The notes under the pieces were generated by a model. The model made no database searches. It saw only the letters and a list, made by a program, of their open reading frames with translations, and had not been told where the DNA came from. From assembly GCA_964568805.1 (NCBI GenBank), contig CAZMRW010000009.1:1-64000 (forward strand): a DNA stretch of 64,000 nucleotides, in the 5' to 3' direction. This DNA comes from CAZMRW01 sp964568805. GTDB lineage: Bacteria; Pseudomonadota; Gammaproteobacteria; Methylococcales; Methylomonadaceae. This document shows positions 61,346 through 64,000 of this stretch, in pieces. Position 1 is the first letter of the stretch, and every line of letters starts with the position of its first letter. The translations under genes were made by a program, and so were the position numbers.

Positions 61346-63148
61346 ATGGCAAAAGAGAAAACCAAGCCCTTAGCTATCACTGAAGTTGTGCTGCGGGATG
61401 CGCATCAATCGATTCTGGCAACAAGGTTACGTATTGAAGATATGTTGCCAATATGTGAAAAACTCGATCAGATTGGTTACTGGTCATTGGAGACATGGGG
61501 CGGAGCCATTTTTGATGCCTGTATTCGTTATCTCGGCGAAGATCCCTGGGAAAGATTGCGCCTGTTGAAAGCCTCGATGCCAAAGACACGGCAGCAAATG
61601 CTGTTACGTGGACAAAATCTGTTAGGTTACCGGCATTTTGCCGATGATGTTGTCGACAAATTTATCGAACGAAGCGCAATTAACGGCGTTGATGTTTTTC
61701 GTGTCTTTGATGCGATGAACGACATGCGCAATATCGAGCACGCCATTAAAGCCGTGCTGCGTACTGATGCTCATGCTCAAGGCACGATTTCCTATACCAC
61801 CAGCCCGGTGCATACGATGGATTTATGGGTCAGTCTCGGCAAACAGATCGAAGACATGGGGGCTCATTCCATTTGCATTAAAGATATGGCCGGTTTGCTC
61901 AAACCCTATGATGCCTATGAGTTGGTTAGCCGCTTGAAAAAAAGCACAAATCTGCCTATCCATATGCAGTGTCATGCGACGACCGGACTCAGTGTGCCCA
62001 GCATTATCAAGGCCGCGGAAGCAGGTGTCGATAATGTCGATACCGCGATCTCTTCGCTCAGTATGACCTATGGTCACAGCCCTACCGAAACCATCGTCGC
62101 CAGTCTTGAAAACACTGAGCGCGACACCGGCCTGGATTTAAACAAACTGGAAGAAATTGCCGCGTATTTTAGAACCATCCGGAGAAAATACGCTCAATTT
62201 GAAGGCAGCCTGAAAGGCGTGGACGGACGCATCCTGATCGCCCAGGTACCCGGCGGAATGCTCACCAATATGGAAAGCCAATTAAAAGAGCAGGGGGCCG
62301 CCGACAAATTTGACGATGTTATGCACGAAATTCCTAGAGTGCGCGAAGATTTGGGATTTATTCCTCTGGTTACGCCAACCTCGCAAATCGTGGGCACTCA
62401 GGCCGTTATCAATGTCATGAGCGGCGAGCGCTACAAGACCATTACCAAAGAAACGGCCGGCGTCCTGAAAGGCGAATATGGCGCTACCCCGGCGCCCGTC
62501 AATAAACAATTGCAACAAAGGGTGCTGGACGGGGCCGAGCCTATAACCTGTCGGCCGGCCGATCTTCTGCAGCCGGAAATGAATAATCTGATAGAGGAGG
62601 TTAAGGAAAAAGCAAAAAAGGAAAGGGTCAAGCTTGCCGCCAGCATAGAAGAAGATGCCTTGATCAATGGCATGTTTGCTCAAGTCGGATGGAAGTTTTT
62701 GTGTAATCGCGGCAATAAGGATGCCTTTGAAGCTCCGCCCGTCGAGCAAACGTCTCCACAAAACCAAACGGCAAAAATAACTGAAACCAATCAAAATTGC
62801 CGTACGGTGGAAACCTATATAGTCAATGTCGATGGCAGGAATTTTAATGTTGCTGTCGGCCCAGGCGGTGCCGGGTTAACGATTCAGCCGGCCGTGTCCA
62901 GTGCCAGTCTTGCTGCGCCCCCAATTGGCAGCGGCGAAGTGATTGAAGCGCCTATGGCTGGAAATATCCTGAAAATCCTGGTGAATGCCGGAAGCGTGGT
63001 TGCCTCGGGTGAAATCGTTGTCATCATGGAAGCCATGAAAATGGAAACGGAAGTGCGCTCGAAATTTGCGGGAATCGTCAGCGAAATTCATGTTAAAGAA
63101 GGTGCGGGTGTCGCGGGCGGAGATGTCCTGGTTTCTTTACAACAATAA
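61346..63148 (+). CDS. oadA: Oxaloacetate decarboxylase alpha subunit (biotin protein)
   Basis: A 600-residue carboxyltransferase/biotin carrier subunit. Residues 1-470 are the TIM-barrel carboxyltransferase: EVVLRDAHQSILATRLR, the metal-binding MQCHATTGLSVP and the PYC-type conserved domain; the biotin domain at about 525-600 carries EAMKMET with biotinylated Lys565. The proline/alanine-rich linker normally before the biotin domain is short and less repetitive here (about residues 470-520). The enzyme decarboxylates oxaloacetate to pyruvate and drives Na+ export through OadB. Confidence 0.95.
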   Translation: MAKEKTKPLAITEVVLRDAHQSILATRLRIEDMLPICEKLDQIGYWSLETWGGAIFDACIRYLGEDPWERLRLLKASMPKTRQQMLLRGQNLLGYRHFADDVVDKFIERSAINGVDVFRVFDAMNDMRNIEHAIKAVLRTDAHAQGTISYTTSPVHTMDLWVSLGKQIEDMGAHSICIKDMAGLLKPYDAYELVSRLKKSTNLPIHMQCHATTGLSVPSIIKAAEAGVDNVDTAISSLSMTYGHSPTETIVASLENTERDTGLDLNKLEEIAAYFRTIRRKYAQFEGSLKGVDGRILIAQVPGGMLTNMESQLKEQGAADKFDDVMHEIPRVREDLGFIPLVTPTSQIVGTQAVINVMSGERYKTITKETAGVLKGEYGATPAPVNKQLQQRVLDGAEPITCRPADLLQPEMNNLIEEVKEKAKKERVKLAASIEEDALINGMFAQVGWKFLCNRGNKDAFEAPPVEQTSPQNQTAKITETNQNCRTVETYIVNVDGRNFNVAVGPGGAGLTIQPAVSSASLAAPPIGSGEVIEAPMAGNILKILVNAGSVVASGEIVVIMEAMKMETEVRSKFAGIVSEIHVKEGAGVAGGDVLVSLQQ

Positions 63149-63220
63149 AAATGACTATTTAAACTTGAGCATTGGATCTTTCAGTTGCTTTTAAGACGGC
63201 CTTTTAACTAAAAACAATCC

Positions 63221-64000
63221 ATGGAAAATCTCATTTCGCTTTGGCAGAGTACGGGTATATACAATTTCACCAGTGGACAGGCATTCATGATGTTAATTGG
63301 TTTTCTGTTGCTGTATCTGGCCATCAAGAAGGGTTTCGAGCCTCTGTTATTATTGCCGATCGGCTTTGGCGCCATCCTCAGTAATATACCGGTAGCAGGT
63401 ATAGCAGAGGAGGGCGGTATCTTGGATTATCTTTATTTTGGCATTAAAACCGGGATATTTCCGTTATTGATTTTCATGGGGGTGGGGGCCATGACTGATT
63501 TCGGCCCCATGCTGGCGAATCCTAAAACCCTGTTATTAGGTGCGGCAGCCCAATTTGGTATTTTCGCTTCTTTGCTTGGCGCCCTGGCCCTTAATATGTT
63601 TCCCGGTCTCGAATTTTCTCTAAAAGATGCTGCCGCAATCGGCATCATCGGCGGTGCTGATGGCCCGACTGCCATTTACGTCGCGTCAAAACTGGCGCCG
63701 GATTTGCTGGGCGCGATTGCCGTCGCTGCTTATTCTTACATGGCTCTGGTGCCGTTAATTCAACCGCCGATCATGCGTGCATTGACGACGGAAGATGAGC
63801 GAAAGATTGAAATGCAGCAACTGCGCGCGGTCAGTAAAGCAGAGAAAATTGTCTTCCCCTTGATGTTGCTCCTTCTCTGCGTACTGATGCTGCCATCGGC
63901 GGCGCCTCTGGTCGGCATGTTTGCGTTAGGCAATCTGATGAATGCCAGCGGCGTCGTTGTGCGGTTAAGCCAAACTGCGCAAAATGAACTGATTAATATC
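63221..64000 (+). CDS. oadB: Oxaloacetate decarboxylase beta subunit, partial at window end
   Basis: The reading frame starts at ATG 63221 (MENLISLWQSTGIYNF) and stays open to the last base, 260 codons. Family motifs seen: NIPVAGIAEEGGILDYLYFG, TDFGPMLANPKTLLLGAAAQ and the sodium-site signature GGADGPTAIY. OadB is the membrane subunit that transfers CO2 from biotin and pumps Na+. Full-length proteins are about 375-435 residues, so roughly the last third is missing only because the window ends. Confidence 0.95.
   Translation, partial: MENLISLWQSTGIYNFTSGQAFMMLIGFLLLYLAIKKGFEPLLLLPIGFGAILSNIPVAGIAEEGGILDYLYFGIKTGIFPLLIFMGVGAMTDFGPMLANPKTLLLGAAAQFGIFASLLGALALNMFPGLEFSLKDAAAIGIIGGADGPTAIYVASKLAPDLLGAIAVAAYSYMALVPLIQPPIMRALTTEDERKIEMQQLRAVSKAEKIVFPLMLLLLCVLMLPSAAPLVGMFALGNLMNASGVVVRLSQTAQNELINI

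Overview
The window reads as chromosomal DNA of a gammaproteobacterial methylotroph, most probably a methanotroph of the Methylococcales type. The strongest evidence is a fused hexulose-phosphate synthase/phospho-hexuloisomerase gene (RuMP formaldehyde fixation), a formaldehyde-activating-enzyme (Fae) paralogue, a DcmR/MEDS-type methylotroph sensor protein, a membrane pyrophosphatase, and gammaproteobacterial housekeeping genes (PilU, LpxK-Trm112-KdsB, PrmB, PqiAB). No rRNA, tRNA, CRISPR array, prophage or intact insertion sequence was recognised.

Positions 1-25,300 are mostly core genes. A minus-strand block holds a Nudix/ThiE-like fusion, argJ, a TusA-like sulfur carrier and a PP-loop tRNA-thiolase-like protein. 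Five copies each of two heptamers lie in front of the tusA start. Then come pilU, an HDOD protein, prmB-aroC, an MFS carrier, the exbB-exbD-lpxK-trm112-kdsB envelope operon, alaC-hom-thrC (amino acids), kup, a K+-dependent-type pyrophosphatase, a TPR protein and rhlE. A cysQ-cysC pair (PAP removal and PAPS synthesis) closes this part and leads into the next.

Positions 25,400-42,700 form one co-directional surface-polysaccharide locus. It contains a sugar aminotransferase, a WbqC-like protein, two PAPS-type sulfotransferases, a Wzx-type flippase, four glycosyltransferases, an acetyltransferase, a methyltransferase, a GDP-mannose dehydratase-like enzyme, two SDR sugar enzymes, a WecA/WbpL-type initiating transferase and WbpM. 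Together with cysQ-cysC this suggests a sulfated, Wzx-exported glycan built on undecaprenyl phosphate. No Wzy polymerase or Wzz regulator was recognised.

Positions 42,700-50,000 begin with an intergenic region that appears to encode a small RNA with a CCUCC loop and a strong intrinsic terminator (minus strand), plus an unlisted 50-aa membrane protein. These are followed by a LysR-methyltransferase-rhodanese operon, bipA, a CREST-family membrane hydrolase, an unlisted rubredoxin and a Gfo/Idh oxidoreductase. Positions 50,000-64,000 carry hps-phi, an SLC13/RCK permease, an HdeD-like protein, pqiB and a split pqiA, the Fae paralogue, an LtaS-like phosphotransferase, the MEDS regulator, and the sodium-pump oxaloacetate decarboxylase genes oadG-oadA-oadB (oadB runs off the end).

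All calls come from reading sequence and translated motifs. No database search was run, so family names rest on recognised motifs and lengths.
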